Made by a program: the position numbers and the translations under genes. A stretch of DNA of 64,000 nucleotides from Sphingomonas sp. Leaf9 (lineage in GTDB: Bacteria; Pseudomonadota; Alphaproteobacteria; Sphingomonadales; Sphingomonadaceae). The notes under the pieces were generated by a model. It had not been told where the DNA came from. It saw only the letters and a program-made list of their open reading frames with translations, and did no database searches. The stretch covers positions 372,001-436,000 of the forward strand of contig NZ_LMKC01000001.1 in assembly GCF_001421355.1 (NCBI RefSeq), given 5' to 3'. Shown piece after piece: positions 55,401 through 63,321 of this stretch; within the stretch, counting starts at the first letter, position 1, and each line of letters opens with the position of its first letter.

Positions 55401-55497
55401 ATTGGGTCAGCGGCACCTGCGCCAGCAGTTGCGGCAGCAGCACGGCTTCGTCGATGAACTTGTCGGCGTCCAGTGCGTCCCAATCGATCGCGGGCAT
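52399..55497 (-). CDS. putA: Bifunctional proline dehydrogenase / P5C dehydrogenase PutA
   Basis: A 1032-aa enzyme converting proline to glutamate. The FAD-binding PRODH barrel occupies about residues 100-480 ('MVRLVKGAYWDSEVKRAQ'), the aldehyde dehydrogenase about 510-1000 (catalytic Cys in 'FGSAGQRCSALRLLY', Glu in 'FIAETGGLNG'). No N-terminal ribbon-helix-helix DNA-binding domain is present, so PutA is not its own repressor; the divergent Lrp gene fills that role. I chose ATG 55497, preceded by GGAGAG. Confidence 0.95.
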   Translation of the reverse strand: MPAIDWDALDADKFIDEAVLLPQLLAQVPLTQSDRSAIVANAAKLVERTRAAAAKPGVVEGFLQQFSLGTQEGLALMCLAEALLRTPDAATRDRLIAEKVGTADWAAHLGQSSSLFVNASTIGLTLTGKLVGEEGPAGIGETIRRLAGRLGEPVIRRALAAAVGIMGDQFVLGSTIEAALKRAAKEGYLCSFDMLGEGARTPEDAERYERIYAAAIEAVGSARAPGSTPEQGHGVSVKLSALCPRYEAVREDDVFADLYPRMKRLALIGAQHNLNLAIDAEEADRLALSLKLVDRLARESELGDWTGLGVVVQAYGKRARGVIDRLERLSRDTGRRIMVRLVKGAYWDSEVKRAQIAGHPGYPVFTSKAATDLSYLVCAHKLIAAAPALYPQFATHNAHSLMAVRHMADRAGVTIEHQRLHGMGEGLYRQAAAAIGDNSLILRAYAPVGGHEELLPYLVRRLLENGANSSFVNALLDEEVPATTLVADPVAAVAATPRQHPRLPSPSDIYPGRANPLGRDYSIASVRATASAARATFATLHAGPIVGGQTLPGAGATPVVSPVDHSRTIGSVTTATPAEIDRAAALARAAQPRWNAAGGVPRGKLLRAMADALDAQMDRFIAILSAEAGKTLNDAVAEVREAVDFCRYYAVLAETRFAGPTVLPGPVGEVNQIELHGRGVFVCISPWNFPFAIFTGQVAAALAAGNAVLAKPAEQTPLVAAEAVRLFHAAGLDPDLLALLPGDGAEVGAALVAHPAIAGVAFTGGTDTAWAINRSLANRNGPILPFIAETGGLNGLFVDTSALREQVVDDVLLSAFGSAGQRCSALRLLYLPRDTADATIETLVGAAGCMVIGDPSDPATDIGPVIDRDARDALNAHVERLEREATILFRGDTRGHDAHGTYFAPVIAEVPSPDFLEREVFGPVLHIYRYDPANLADVASKLAARGYGLTLGIHSRIDRFAEEVAALVPAGNVYVNRSIIGAVVGVQPFGGEGLSGTGPKAGGPDALLRYAAERSTSINIMAKGGDPALLNL

Positions 55498-55539
55498 TCG
55501 TCTCTCCATAAGCGGTTCGTCGGTATATCGCGGGTAGTG

Positions 55540-55611
55540 ACGAAGGTGCTTCGTATGTTGGGTGGATTGGGCGATGGTTTTTTCGGGATATTGCCGATAT
55601 CACACCCAATC
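55540..55611. promoter_or_regulatory. putA/lrp intergenic palindromes
   Basis: Three inverted repeats: ACGAAG-GTG-CTTCGT (55540-55554), GATAT-TGCCG-ATATC (55587-55601), and GATTGGG (55565-55571) with CCCAATC (55605-55611) around the second. Two are 15 bases long, the size of typical Lrp sites. They lie between the divergent starts and fit an Lrp (PutR-type) control region. Confidence 0.5.
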
Positions 55612-55625
55612 TTCGGATCAGGTGG

Positions 55626-55664
55626 AAGAAGAAGCGGGACCCCGGATCAGGTCCGGGGTGACGT
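55626..55664. repeat. Intergenic repeat family F, copy 1
   Basis: AAGAAGAAGCGGG followed by ACCCCGGATCAGGTCCGGGG palindrome. Almost identical copy at 61107-61145. Here it is in a divergent promoter region; there it is between dadA and the EAL gene. Confidence 0.85.
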
Positions 55665-55705
55665 AGGGCGTGTGGCGGGGCGCGCCGCGACCAAGGGAGG
55701 ACGGG

Positions 55706-56158
55706 ATGGACCAGACCGATCGCAAATTGCTGCGCGTGCTGCAGGCCGATGGCCGCATCACCAACCAGGCACTGGCCACGCAATGCGGCATTTCACCCGC
55801 GGCCTGTTTCGAACGGGTGCGCCGGCTGCGCGAGAGCGGGGTGATCCGGGGCTATGCCGCGCTGCTCGACCCGGCAAGGCTTGACCGGTCGCTGCTGGTG
55901 TTTATCGAAGTGCTGCTGGATCGGACGACCGACGACGTCTTCACCGCCTTTGCCAACCACGTCCGCGACCTGCCGGAAGTGTTGGAATGTCATATGGTTG
56001 CGGGCGGTTTCGACTATCTTCTGAAGGTACGCATGGCGGATATGGACGCCTATCGCGCGTTCCTCGGTCGCACGCTGACCACGGTGCCGGGCGTGCGCGA
56101 GACGCGAACCTATGCCGTGCTGGAGGAGGTCAAGGCGACCACCGCGCTGCCGCTATGA
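55706..56158 (+). CDS. putR: Lrp/AsnC-family regulator, PutR-like
   Basis: A 150-aa regulator with N-terminal HTH ('ITNQALATQCGISPAACFERVRRL') and a C-terminal RAM effector domain. It is divergent from putA, and alphaproteobacterial PutR proteins of this kind activate putA in response to proline, so the name is by position. I chose ATG 55706. It converges with the FIST-like gene, overlapping by six bases. Confidence 0.88.
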   Translation: MDQTDRKLLRVLQADGRITNQALATQCGISPAACFERVRRLRESGVIRGYAALLDPARLDRSLLVFIEVLLDRTTDDVFTAFANHVRDLPEVLECHMVAGGFDYLLKVRMADMDAYRAFLGRTLTTVPGVRETRTYAVLEEVKATTALPL

Positions 56159-57184
56159 CCCCGCGCCATCCCGCTCGATCACCAGATACACCATCGTCTG
56201 GGTCAGCAGCATATAGGCGATTTCGCCGAAAGTGACCGGGCCGGCGATGCTGCCGGCCTGCCGCCCCTTCAAGCCGGCATAGAGATAATTCAGGATGCAG
56301 TTGCAGCTGAACGCGATCTCGCCGCGCGGATTGCCGAGATGCTCGGCAAATTCCTGCGGATAGTCCCCGATCGGGCGGGCAAAGCGATATTCGATCCCCT
56401 CGTGCACGGGGGCGAAGAAGGTGACCTTGCTCGACGCGTCATCGATCGCGGCGGTCGCGACGTTAATCATCGCGCCATTATAATCGGCGACCAGCGGCAG
56501 GCGGGTGTCGATGCCGTTCGCCGCGATGTGATCGACCAGCCGCGTCGGGGTGCCGTCCACCCGCACCCGTTCGACGGTGAAGCCGGTGTCCTCGACGAAG
56601 GTCAGCACCGGGCCGTCCATGTCGGGCGTGAACAGGTTGACGATATCGACCCGGGCAAAGGCATCGTCGGGCAGTGCCACGTGCAGCACGACAGCGGCAT
56701 CATAGGCGCTGCGCCCGGTGCGGCCGTCGAACACCTTCGGACGCGCGGCCGGATTGGCATCGCCCGCAACACCCGTCACCCAGCCGACCACCGGGCGGCG
56801 GAACATGTCGCGCCATTCCAGCCCGTGTAGCGCGAAATCGCGGTGCACGTCGCTCTGCCCCGGCATCAGGACGATGGTGTAGCCATTGTCGGGGCCCAGC
56901 GCCGCCATGTCGGGCAGTGCGGCGCGGTCGAGCATCCCGACCCATGCGACCGATGCGATCGCGGGCATCCGCTGAACAAAGATGCGGTCGCGGTCGCACG
57001 CGCCCCCGGCCTCGGCGGTCATGAAATAGGGGCTGGTGCCCCCGATCCAGTCGCCGCGCGGCAGGGCGGCGAGCAACGGCTCTTCGGCAGCCAGGATGAG
57101 CGTGTCGCCCGCCTCCAGCATCGCGGCAACTTCCGCCACGCTGTACAGCGACCGGTCAGCCTGGTGCGGGTTCGGGCCGGTCAT
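56153..57184 (-). CDS. FIST_C-like protein of unknown function
   Basis: A 343-aa soluble protein without signal peptide. The C-terminus 'AFSCNCILNYLYAGLKG...GPVTFGEIAYMLLTQT' has the shape of FIST_C domains (Cys cluster, then G-x-TxGEI), which are thought to bind small ligands in sensory proteins. The N-terminal half is not recognised. Its ATG overlaps the stop of an 81-aa gene (ATGA), so the two are made together. No sensor kinase or GGDEF domain is attached. Function not known. Confidence 0.55.
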   Translation of the reverse strand: MTGPNPHQADRSLYSVAEVAAMLEAGDTLILAAEEPLLAALPRGDWIGGTSPYFMTAEAGGACDRDRIFVQRMPAIASVAWVGMLDRAALPDMAALGPDNGYTIVLMPGQSDVHRDFALHGLEWRDMFRRPVVGWVTGVAGDANPAARPKVFDGRTGRSAYDAAVVLHVALPDDAFARVDIVNLFTPDMDGPVLTFVEDTGFTVERVRVDGTPTRLVDHIAANGIDTRLPLVADYNGAMINVATAAIDDASSKVTFFAPVHEGIEYRFARPIGDYPQEFAEHLGNPRGEIAFSCNCILNYLYAGLKGRQAGSIAGPVTFGEIAYMLLTQTMVYLVIERDGAGS

Positions 57185-57426
57185 CGTGCTGTTCCCTGAA
57201 AGATGGTCGCAAAATCTTCGCGGGCGAAGCGGAGATTGTCGTGGAAGAAGGTGCGCAGTTCGGCGACCAGCGCGGGCCGATCGGCGTCGGGCCGGGCATA
57301 GGCATGCGTCAGGCGGATCATCAGGATACGCAGCGCGAGACATTTGTACGTCGGCCGGATCGCCCCCGACAGCAGGCCGTCCCAACGCGGGTCGTCGGTC
57401 GGCGGAATTTCGATAGTTGCCGTCAT
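57181..57426 (-). CDS. Small helical partner protein, 81 aa
   Basis: I do not recognise this protein. It is soluble, with conserved-looking 'RWDGLLSGAIRPTYKCLALRI' (one Cys) followed by an amphipathic C-terminal helix. Its stop overlaps the FIST-like ATG by four bases, which implies a fixed ratio and probably a complex. I chose ATG 57426; a TTG two codons earlier is possible. Upstream, 187 bases to the divergent gene. Confidence 0.55.
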   Translation of the reverse strand: MTATIEIPPTDDPRWDGLLSGAIRPTYKCLALRILMIRLTHAYARPDADRPALVAELRTFFHDNLRFAREDFATIFQGTAR

Positions 57427-57613
57427 GCCCAATGGTCCTCTCGCCGCGAAAGCTATGCCGCGGAACGGTTAAAAACCGGTGTCCGCGTGACGCCCCGTTG
57501 CGGCCGGTGGCGTTTGCGGATCGCTTCGCCGCCACGACGCGTTTCGACCATTGCGTACGGACCGGGGCGTGATAGCCTCTCCCCTGCCCTCGCGCTGCTC
57601 GGGAGACGACACG

Positions 57614-58144
57614 ATGGTTGCCGTTGCCAATACCCGCTATTCGGTCCTTGCCCTGTCCGACGGGACCCCGCCGCCTGCCTTGCAGGACGCGATCGAGCGC
57701 CTGCGCGCGACGTTGCTGCCGCTGGGACGCGAGACGCCGGCCGACCGCAATATGCTGGGCGCGCGAATCGACCGGTTCGTGGGCGATGCCGATCGGCAGG
57801 TGATTCTGCTGGCGCATGGTGCCGGCTGCCGCGCGGCGGCGTGGTGGGCGCGACTGTCGCCGAGCCATTATGTGCAGCGGGTGGCGGGCGCGATCCTGGT
57901 CGACCCTGAACTGGACGCGGGCAGCACCCGCTTCGCCTCCCCCGCAACCCTGTTGCCGTTCCGGTCGATGACGCTGGACCGCACCGGCCGGATCGAGGCG
58001 CTGGCCCGCGAATGGGGCAGCGAGGTGATGCCGGACGACAGCGCGACCCGTGGCGGCGGGCTGCTCCGGCTGATCGACCGGTTGAGCGGTGCGGTGGTCG
58101 CACATGACGTGCGGACGGCGGAGAAGCTGGCGGGAATGCGCTGA
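57614..58144 (+). CDS. RBBP9/YdeN-type alpha/beta hydrolase fold, likely inactive
   Basis: A 176-aa protein. The nucleophile elbow of this family reads AHSLGC; here it is 'AHGAGC' (G69 in place of Ser). The end, where the family has a GH-x-N catalytic His, reads 'MPDDSATRGGGLL' with no His. The fold core ('QVILLAHGAGCRAAAWWA', 'GAILVDPELD') is otherwise kept. I infer a pseudoenzyme. It is divergent from the 81-aa gene. Confidence 0.6.
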   Translation: MVAVANTRYSVLALSDGTPPPALQDAIERLRATLLPLGRETPADRNMLGARIDRFVGDADRQVILLAHGAGCRAAAWWARLSPSHYVQRVAGAILVDPELDAGSTRFASPATLLPFRSMTLDRTGRIEALAREWGSEVMPDDSATRGGGLLRLIDRLSGAVVAHDVRTAEKLAGMR

Positions 58145-58162
58145 CGCGAACGCTCGCGCGCC

Positions 58163-58618
58163 CTATCCCCGGCGGCGCGGCATCAGTGCGTTGCGCATCG
58201 CGAAGCTGGAGTTGATCCGCGTGACGCCGGGCAGGCGCGACAGGATGTCGGTGTGCAGCGCCTCATACGCCGCCGCCGATTCGACCGCGACGCGCAGCCA
58301 GTAATCGGACTGGCCGGTCATCAGCCAGCATTCCTGAATTTCGGCATGGCGGCGTACCGCGGCTTCGAAACGGGAGAGATATTCCTCGGTCTGCCGCTCA
58401 AGCGTCACCTGTACGATGACGGTCGCGCCGTGATCGGCCGGGTCGGCGCGGGTGACGACGGTATAGCCGCGAATGACGCCGCCATCCTCCAGCAACCGCA
58501 CGCGCCGCAGACAGGCCGATGGCGACAGCCCGACCTCCGCCGCCAGTGCGTTGTTCGGTTTGCGCGCGTCGAGCCGCAACAGGTTCAGCAGCTTGCGGTC
58601 GATGGCGTCGAGATTCAT
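58163..58618 (-). CDS. Lrp/AsnC-family regulator of D-alanine catabolism
   Basis: A 151-aa Lrp-type protein with HTH ('NNALAAEVGLSPSACLRRVRLL') and RAM domain. It is divergent from alr-dadA, the standard place for a regulator of alanine catabolism. Two perfect 12-base direct repeats lie directly before its ATG (58619-58651). Confidence 0.9.
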   Translation of the reverse strand: MNLDAIDRKLLNLLRLDARKPNNALAAEVGLSPSACLRRVRLLEDGGVIRGYTVVTRADPADHGATVIVQVTLERQTEEYLSRFEAAVRRHAEIQECWLMTGQSDYWLRVAVESAAAYEALHTDILSRLPGVTRINSSFAMRNALMPRRRG

Positions 58619-58651
58619 TTTCGTTGCGTCCGTGCCGCATTTCGTTGCGTC
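58619..58651. promoter_or_regulatory. Two 12-base direct repeats, Lrp operator
   Basis: TTTCGTTGCGTC occurs at 58619-58630 and 58640-58651, 21 bases apart, which is two turns of the helix and places both on the same face. The first copy starts directly before the lrp ATG, so binding would block its translation start or transcription. Likely autoregulation and control of alr. Confidence 0.7.
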
Positions 58652-58739
58652 GGAACGCTAATATGGCAGGACGTTCGACACAATCGCAAAACCTGCGACG
58701 GATTCGGCGCTACGCTGTTCGATGGAGAGACGAGGACCG

Positions 58740-59852
58740 ATGGCATTGCTGACGATCGACCTGAACGCACTAACCGCCAATTACCGGATGATCGCGGCGC
58801 GCGTCGCTCCGGCGCGGGCGGCGGGCGTGGTGAAGGCCGATGGCTATGGATTGGGCGCCGTCCCGGTCGCCGATGCGCTGTATCGCGCCGGGTGCCGTGA
58901 TTTCTTCGTCGCGCTGACCGGCGAAGCCCATGCGCTGCGCCCGACGCTGCCCGCCGATGCGCGGTTGTTCGTGCTGAACGGGATCGCGCCGGGTGAGGAA
59001 GCGGCGCTGGTCGATGCCGATGCGATCCCGGTGCTGAACTGCCCGGCGGACATTGCCCGCTGGGGCGCGGCGGCGCGGATCAACGGGCGGCGACTGCCGG
59101 CGGCGTTGCAGGTCGACAGCGGCATGTCGCGCCTTGGCCTGGCACCGGCGGAGGTGGCGGCGATCGCCGCCGATCCGCGGCTGCTGGCCGATATCGACGT
59201 CGTGCTGGTGATGAGCCATCTGGCGTGCGGCGACGAACCCGGTTCGGCGGCCAACGGGGCGCAGCGCGCGCGGTTCGACGAACTGGCGGCGATGCTGCCG
59301 CAGGCACCGCGTTCGCTGGCCAATTCGGGCGGCAGTTTTCTGGACGGCGGCTTCCATGGCGACCTCGTGCGGCCGGGCATCGCGCTGTACGGCGGTGCAC
59401 CGCAGGAGGACCGGCCCAATCCGATGCGGCCGGTCGTCGCGCTCGATGCGCGGATCGTGCAATGGCGCGACGTGCCGGCGGGGACCGGCGTCGGCTATGG
59501 CCTGACCTCGGTCGCCGACCACGACCGGCGGATCGCCACGCTGTCCTATGGCTATGCCGATGGCTGGCCACGGATGCTGAGCAATCGCGGCGCGGCCTAT
59601 GTCGCGGGGGTGCGCGCGCCGATAGCCGGGCGGGTGTCGATGGACAGCATCTGCATCGACGTGACCGATGTACCCCTCGACCTGCTGGTCGCCACGCCCC
59701 ATGCCGAGCTGATCGGTCCGCACCAGACGATCGACCGGGTCGCGGCGGATGCCGGCACCATCGCCTATGAAATCCTGACCAGCCTGCGCCACCGCCATGC
59801 CCGGCGGATCGTGGCCTTGCGCGAACAAGAGGACGCAACATGCGGATCGTGA
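58740..59852 (+). CDS. alr: Alanine racemase, catabolic type
   Basis: A 370-aa PLP enzyme that interconverts L- and D-Ala. PLP Lys is K32 in '[11 protein letters not shown]'; '[13 protein letters not shown]', 'RPGIALYG' and '[10 protein letters not shown]' follow in order. '[11 protein letters not shown]' is the second active-site segment. Its overlap of 13 bases with dadA makes the catabolic role (DadX) likely. I chose ATG 58740 over 58722, which lies in the ribosome site. Confidence 0.94.
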   Translation: MALLTIDLNALTANYRMIAARVAPARAAGVVKADGYGLGAVPVADALYRAGCRDFFVALTGEAHALRPTLPADARLFVLNGIAPGEEAALVDADAIPVLNCPADIARWGAAARINGRRLPAALQVDSGMSRLGLAPAEVAAIAADPRLLADIDVVLVMSHLACGDEPGSAANGAQRARFDELAAMLPQAPRSLANSGGSFLDGGFHGDLVRPGIALYGGAPQEDRPNPMRPVVALDARIVQWRDVPAGTGVGYGLTSVADHDRRIATLSYGYADGWPRMLSNRGAAYVAGVRAPIAGRVSMDSICIDVTDVPLDLLVATPHAELIGPHQTIDRVAADAGTIAYEILTSLRHRHARRIVALREQEDATCGS

Positions 59853-61090
59853 TCCTGGGCGCGGGGGTGATCGGCGTCACCTCCGCATGGTATCTGGCAC
59901 AGGCGGGGCATGAGGTCGTGGTAATCGACCGACAGGCCGGGCCGGCCCTCGAAACCAGCTTTGCCAATGCGGGCGAGATTTCGCCGGGCTATGCCTCCCC
60001 CTGGGCGGCGCCGGGCATCCCGGCCAAGGCGGTGAAGTGGCTGTTCATGCAGCACGCCCCGCTGATCCTGCGCCCGCAGCTGGACATGGCGATGCTGCGC
60101 TGGCTGGTCGCGATGCTCGGCAACTGCAATGCGCGCGACTATGCGGTGAACAAGGGGCGGATGGTGCGCCTGGCCGAATATAGCCGCGACCAACTGATCG
60201 AGCTGCGCGCCGCCACCGGCATCACCTATGACGAACGGACGCAGGGCACGCTGCAGCTGTTCCGCGAGGAAAAGCAGCTGGCCGGCATCGACAAGGATAT
60301 CGCAGTCCTGGAGGCCGATGGCGTCGCCTACGAAGTGCTCGACCGCGCCGGGTGCATCGCCGCCGAGCCCGGACTGGCGGGCAGCAACCTGCCGCTGGCA
60401 GGTGGCCTGCGCCTGCCCGGCGACGAGACGGGCGATTGTTTCAAATTCACCAACCGGCTGGCCGAGATGGCGACGGCCGCGGGGGTCGAGTTTCGCATGG
60501 GCACGACCGTCCGCCGCCTGGTGCGGCAGGGGGACCGGATCACCGCCGTCGAAACCGATCACGGCACCGTCACCGGCGATGCCTATCTGGTCGCGATGGG
60601 CAGTTTTTCACCCAAGCTGGTCCGGCCGCTGGGCCTCAAGCTGCCGGTCTATCCGGTCAAGGGCTATTCGATCACCGTGCCGATCGTCGACGAAGCGCGC
60701 GCGCCGGTATCGACGCTGCTCGACGAAAGCTACAAGGTCGCGATCACCCGGCTGGGCGATCGCATCCGCGTGGGCGGCATGGCGGAGATTTCAGGCTTCA
60801 ACAACGACCTGCCCGAAGCACGGCGGGCGACGCTGGAATATTCGCTGGGCAGCCTGTTCCCCGGTGCCGGCGACACGTCGCGGGCAAGCTATTGGAGCGG
60901 CCTGCGCCCGATGACGCCCGACAGCACGCCGGTCGTCGGCGCGACGAAGTATGGCAACCTGTTCCTGAATACCGGCCACGGGACGCTGGGGTGGACCATG
61001 GCCTGCGGGTCGGCGGCGGTCATCGCCGATTTGATGTCGGGCAAGCGGGCGGCGATCGAGACGGCGGATTTGTCGATCGCGCGGTATTGA
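59840..61090 (+). CDS. dadA: D-amino acid dehydrogenase
   Basis: A 416-aa FAD enzyme oxidising D-Ala to pyruvate and ammonia. '[21 protein letters not shown]' binds FAD, '[20 protein letters not shown]' is the DadA signature and '[16 protein letters not shown]' and '[15 protein letters not shown]' close the fold. It overlaps alr by 13 bases in another frame. Electrons go to the respiratory chain. Confidence 0.96.
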   Translation: MRIVILGAGVIGVTSAWYLAQAGHEVVVIDRQAGPALETSFANAGEISPGYASPWAAPGIPAKAVKWLFMQHAPLILRPQLDMAMLRWLVAMLGNCNARDYAVNKGRMVRLAEYSRDQLIELRAATGITYDERTQGTLQLFREEKQLAGIDKDIAVLEADGVAYEVLDRAGCIAAEPGLAGSNLPLAGGLRLPGDETGDCFKFTNRLAEMATAAGVEFRMGTTVRRLVRQGDRITAVETDHGTVTGDAYLVAMGSFSPKLVRPLGLKLPVYPVKGYSITVPIVDEARAPVSTLLDESYKVAITRLGDRIRVGGMAEISGFNNDLPEARRATLEYSLGSLFPGAGDTSRASYWSGLRPMTPDSTPVVGATKYGNLFLNTGHGTLGWTMACGSAAVIADLMSGKRAAIETADLSIARY

Positions 61091-61106
61091 GGGCTTCGGT
61101 CGGGAG

Positions 61107-61145
61107 AAGAAGAAGCGGGACCCCGGATCAAGTCCGGGGTGACGT
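61107..61145. repeat. Intergenic repeat family F, copy 2
   Basis: Matches 55626-55664 with one change in the palindrome (ACCCCGGATCAAGTCCGGGG). It lies between the convergent dadA and EAL genes. Confidence 0.85.
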
Positions 61146-61162
61146 TGCGGTTGGGGCTACCC

Positions 61163-63262
61163 CTACCCCAATAACGCCGTCAGCGCCGGGACGGTCAGCG
61201 GTTCGGCGCACAGGAAGCCCTGGTACAGCTGGCACCCCTCGGTCGCCAGTGCGTCGCGTTGTTCGACCGTTTCCACCCCTTCGGCGATGATCGTCAGGTC
61301 GAGCGAGCGGGCCATGTCGATCACGCCGCGCACCACCACCCGGTCGCGATGCGATCCGACGATATCCTGCGTCAGCCGCCGGTCGAGCTTCAGATAGTCG
61401 AGCGGCAGCGCCTTCAGATAGGCGAGGCTGGAATAGCCGGTGCCGAAATCGTCGATCGCGACGCGGCATCCGGCGGCGCGCAGCGTCGCGAGCAGCCCGG
61501 CCGCCTCGCCCAGTTCGGCGATCAGCCCGCTTTCGGTGATCTCGACGGTCAACCGGTCGCGCGGAAACCCGCTCGCATCGGCGGCGGCCAGCAGCGTTTC
61601 GGCGAAATCGGGCTGCGCCACGTCCTCGGCCGTCACGTTGATCGACAGCCGCAGCCGCGACAGCGGCGCGTCCCAGCGCGCGGCGATGCGCATCGCCAGA
61701 TGCTGGACATGCGCCGACAGGCTGCCGGCCAGCCGCGCCTGCGCAGCGGCGGCGAACAGCAGTTCCGCGCCCAGCTCGCCACGGTCGGGATGATCCCACC
61801 GCGCCAGGGCCTCGACCCCGACGATCCGCCCGGCCAGCAGGTCGACCTGCGGCTGGAACCGGATGGTAACCTCCCCCCGGTCGATCGCACGGCGGACCTC
61901 GCCCGCCAGCCGTTCGGCGCTGTCCTCGGCCGGCGGCTCGTGCGGATCGTCCGAACGGACACCGGGCAGCTCCCGCTGTATCCGGCGGATCAGCTGCTCC
62001 CCCGTTTCGTCCCCCTGCGCGACGCCGCACGCCTGCCGCAACGCCAGCGACACCATCGTGCTGCCCGCGACGAACGGCCGCGCCAGCGCCTGCTTCAGCG
62101 CCTCCTCCAGCCCGTCGTCATTGCCATGCGGCAACAGCACCGCGAATTCGGTCCCGCCCAGCCGCGCCAGCGCCGCGCGGGCGACGCCGGCGTCGCGCAC
62201 CGCCTGTTCGATCCGCCGTTCGACCGCACGCAACAGGGCATCGCCGACCACCCGCCCCTGTTGCCGGTTCACCGGATCGATCCCGGCCACCGCCAGCACG
62301 CGGATACCGGGACGCTCGCCGCCCTCGATCCGGCGATCGAGCCAGCGCTCCGCCCCGGCATGGTCGCGCACCGACCCCAGCGCCTCGCGCACCACCGCGC
62401 CGATATCGCCGACGCGCGCCAGCGGTTCGATCAACGCATGAAGCCGCCCGCTATGCCGATCGCGCGCGACATGCTGCACGACCCGCCCAAGGCCCGGCAG
62501 GTCATGGGCAAAGGCGGTGGCGGGCAGGTTATCGGTCAGCCGCCGGAGGCCCGCCAGCGCGATGCGACGCCCGTCCGGCCCCAGTGCCCGCAACAGCGCG
62601 CGCGGATCGCTGGTTTCGGCAAAGCCGGTCGCCTCCGCCAGCGCGGGCGTCAGTTGCAGCGTGCCGCGTTCCGCATCGTGCCGCCAGCCGAGCGGCGCCC
62701 CCGCCCCGGCCGCCGGATCGTGCCAGCCGCCGCCCATGCGCACGACATGGCGCTCGGCCGATCGCACCGCCTGCAACAGCACTTCGCCGCCGATCGGGCT
62801 GACCAGGATATGGGTCGCGCCGGCATCGTGCAGCGCGCCCAGCCGGTCGACATCGCCGCGCGACACCAGCACCAGCAGCGCATCGCCATGGCCGGCGATG
62901 CGCGACAATTCGGCGGTGGCGGCAATCCCCTCGTCGATCGCGCCGCGTGCATCGACGATCGCGATGGCCGTCCCGCTGGCGGCGACGCGCTGGCGCAGGC
63001 CATCGGCACGGCGGGCGGCAACGACGCGCCAGCCGGCCCGCGACAGGATGGCGGCGAGTTCGTCCCGCTGCCGAAACGACAGTACGAACAGCGCGCGCTG
63101 CTGCGCCGCCTCATGCCCCGACCATGCGGTCAATTCCCACCCATCGGCGCGGACTGTATGAAACCCTGCGCGCGGCGGCAATGGACCGTCCGTATGGTTC
63201 GGTCTTACAACATGACCGGCTGATCGCCCCGCCCCCCGCTCGGGACAGGGCAGGTTCGGCAC
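61163..63262 (-). CDS. REC-GGDEF-EAL protein with active-looking EAL and decayed REC and GGDEF
   Basis: A 699-aa protein, cytosolic. The receiver-like domain (about residues 52-155) lacks the acidic pair and the Lys. The GGDEF site reads 'GGTEF' (T371 for Asp) with no metal-binding pattern, so cyclase activity is unlikely. The EAL domain keeps E484 in 'VEALARW', 'SINVTAEDV', 'EITESGLI', 'IDDFGTGYSSL' and 'IAEGVET', so c-di-GMP phosphodiesterase activity is likely. The start is unsure: GTG 63262 is the most upstream; TTG 63133 is another option. It is divergent from moaA. Confidence 0.88.
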   Translation of the reverse strand: MPNLPCPERGAGRSAGHVVRPNHTDGPLPPRAGFHTVRADGWELTAWSGHEAAQQRALFVLSFRQRDELAAILSRAGWRVVAARRADGLRQRVAASGTAIAIVDARGAIDEGIAATAELSRIAGHGDALLVLVSRGDVDRLGALHDAGATHILVSPIGGEVLLQAVRSAERHVVRMGGGWHDPAAGAGAPLGWRHDAERGTLQLTPALAEATGFAETSDPRALLRALGPDGRRIALAGLRRLTDNLPATAFAHDLPGLGRVVQHVARDRHSGRLHALIEPLARVGDIGAVVREALGSVRDHAGAERWLDRRIEGGERPGIRVLAVAGIDPVNRQQGRVVGDALLRAVERRIEQAVRDAGVARAALARLGGTEFAVLLPHGNDDGLEEALKQALARPFVAGSTMVSLALRQACGVAQGDETGEQLIRRIQRELPGVRSDDPHEPPAEDSAERLAGEVRRAIDRGEVTIRFQPQVDLLAGRIVGVEALARWDHPDRGELGAELLFAAAAQARLAGSLSAHVQHLAMRIAARWDAPLSRLRLSINVTAEDVAQPDFAETLLAAADASGFPRDRLTVEITESGLIAELGEAAGLLATLRAAGCRVAIDDFGTGYSSLAYLKALPLDYLKLDRRLTQDIVGSHRDRVVVRGVIDMARSLDLTIIAEGVETVEQRDALATEGCQLYQGFLCAEPLTVPALTALLG

Positions 63263-63275
63263 GAAAAGCGCGCAG

Positions 63276-63298
63276 CCCCGGTCATTGCCATTCCGGGG
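63276..63298. promoter_or_regulatory. Inverted repeat CCCCGG-N11-CCGGGG in the moaA/EAL divergent region
   Basis: 6-base perfect arms, 23 bases before the moaA ATG and 13 before the EAL GTG. It could be an operator or a moaA leader stem. It is too short to be a Moco riboswitch. It may also be a remnant of a family F unit. Confidence 0.35.
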
Positions 63299-63321
63299 TC
63301 GGCACCCTAGCTTTGCCGGTA

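Noticed and set aside
63276..63298. Moco riboswitch before moaA
   Set aside because: The gap is only 60 bases and holds a single short stem, far smaller than the known riboswitch.
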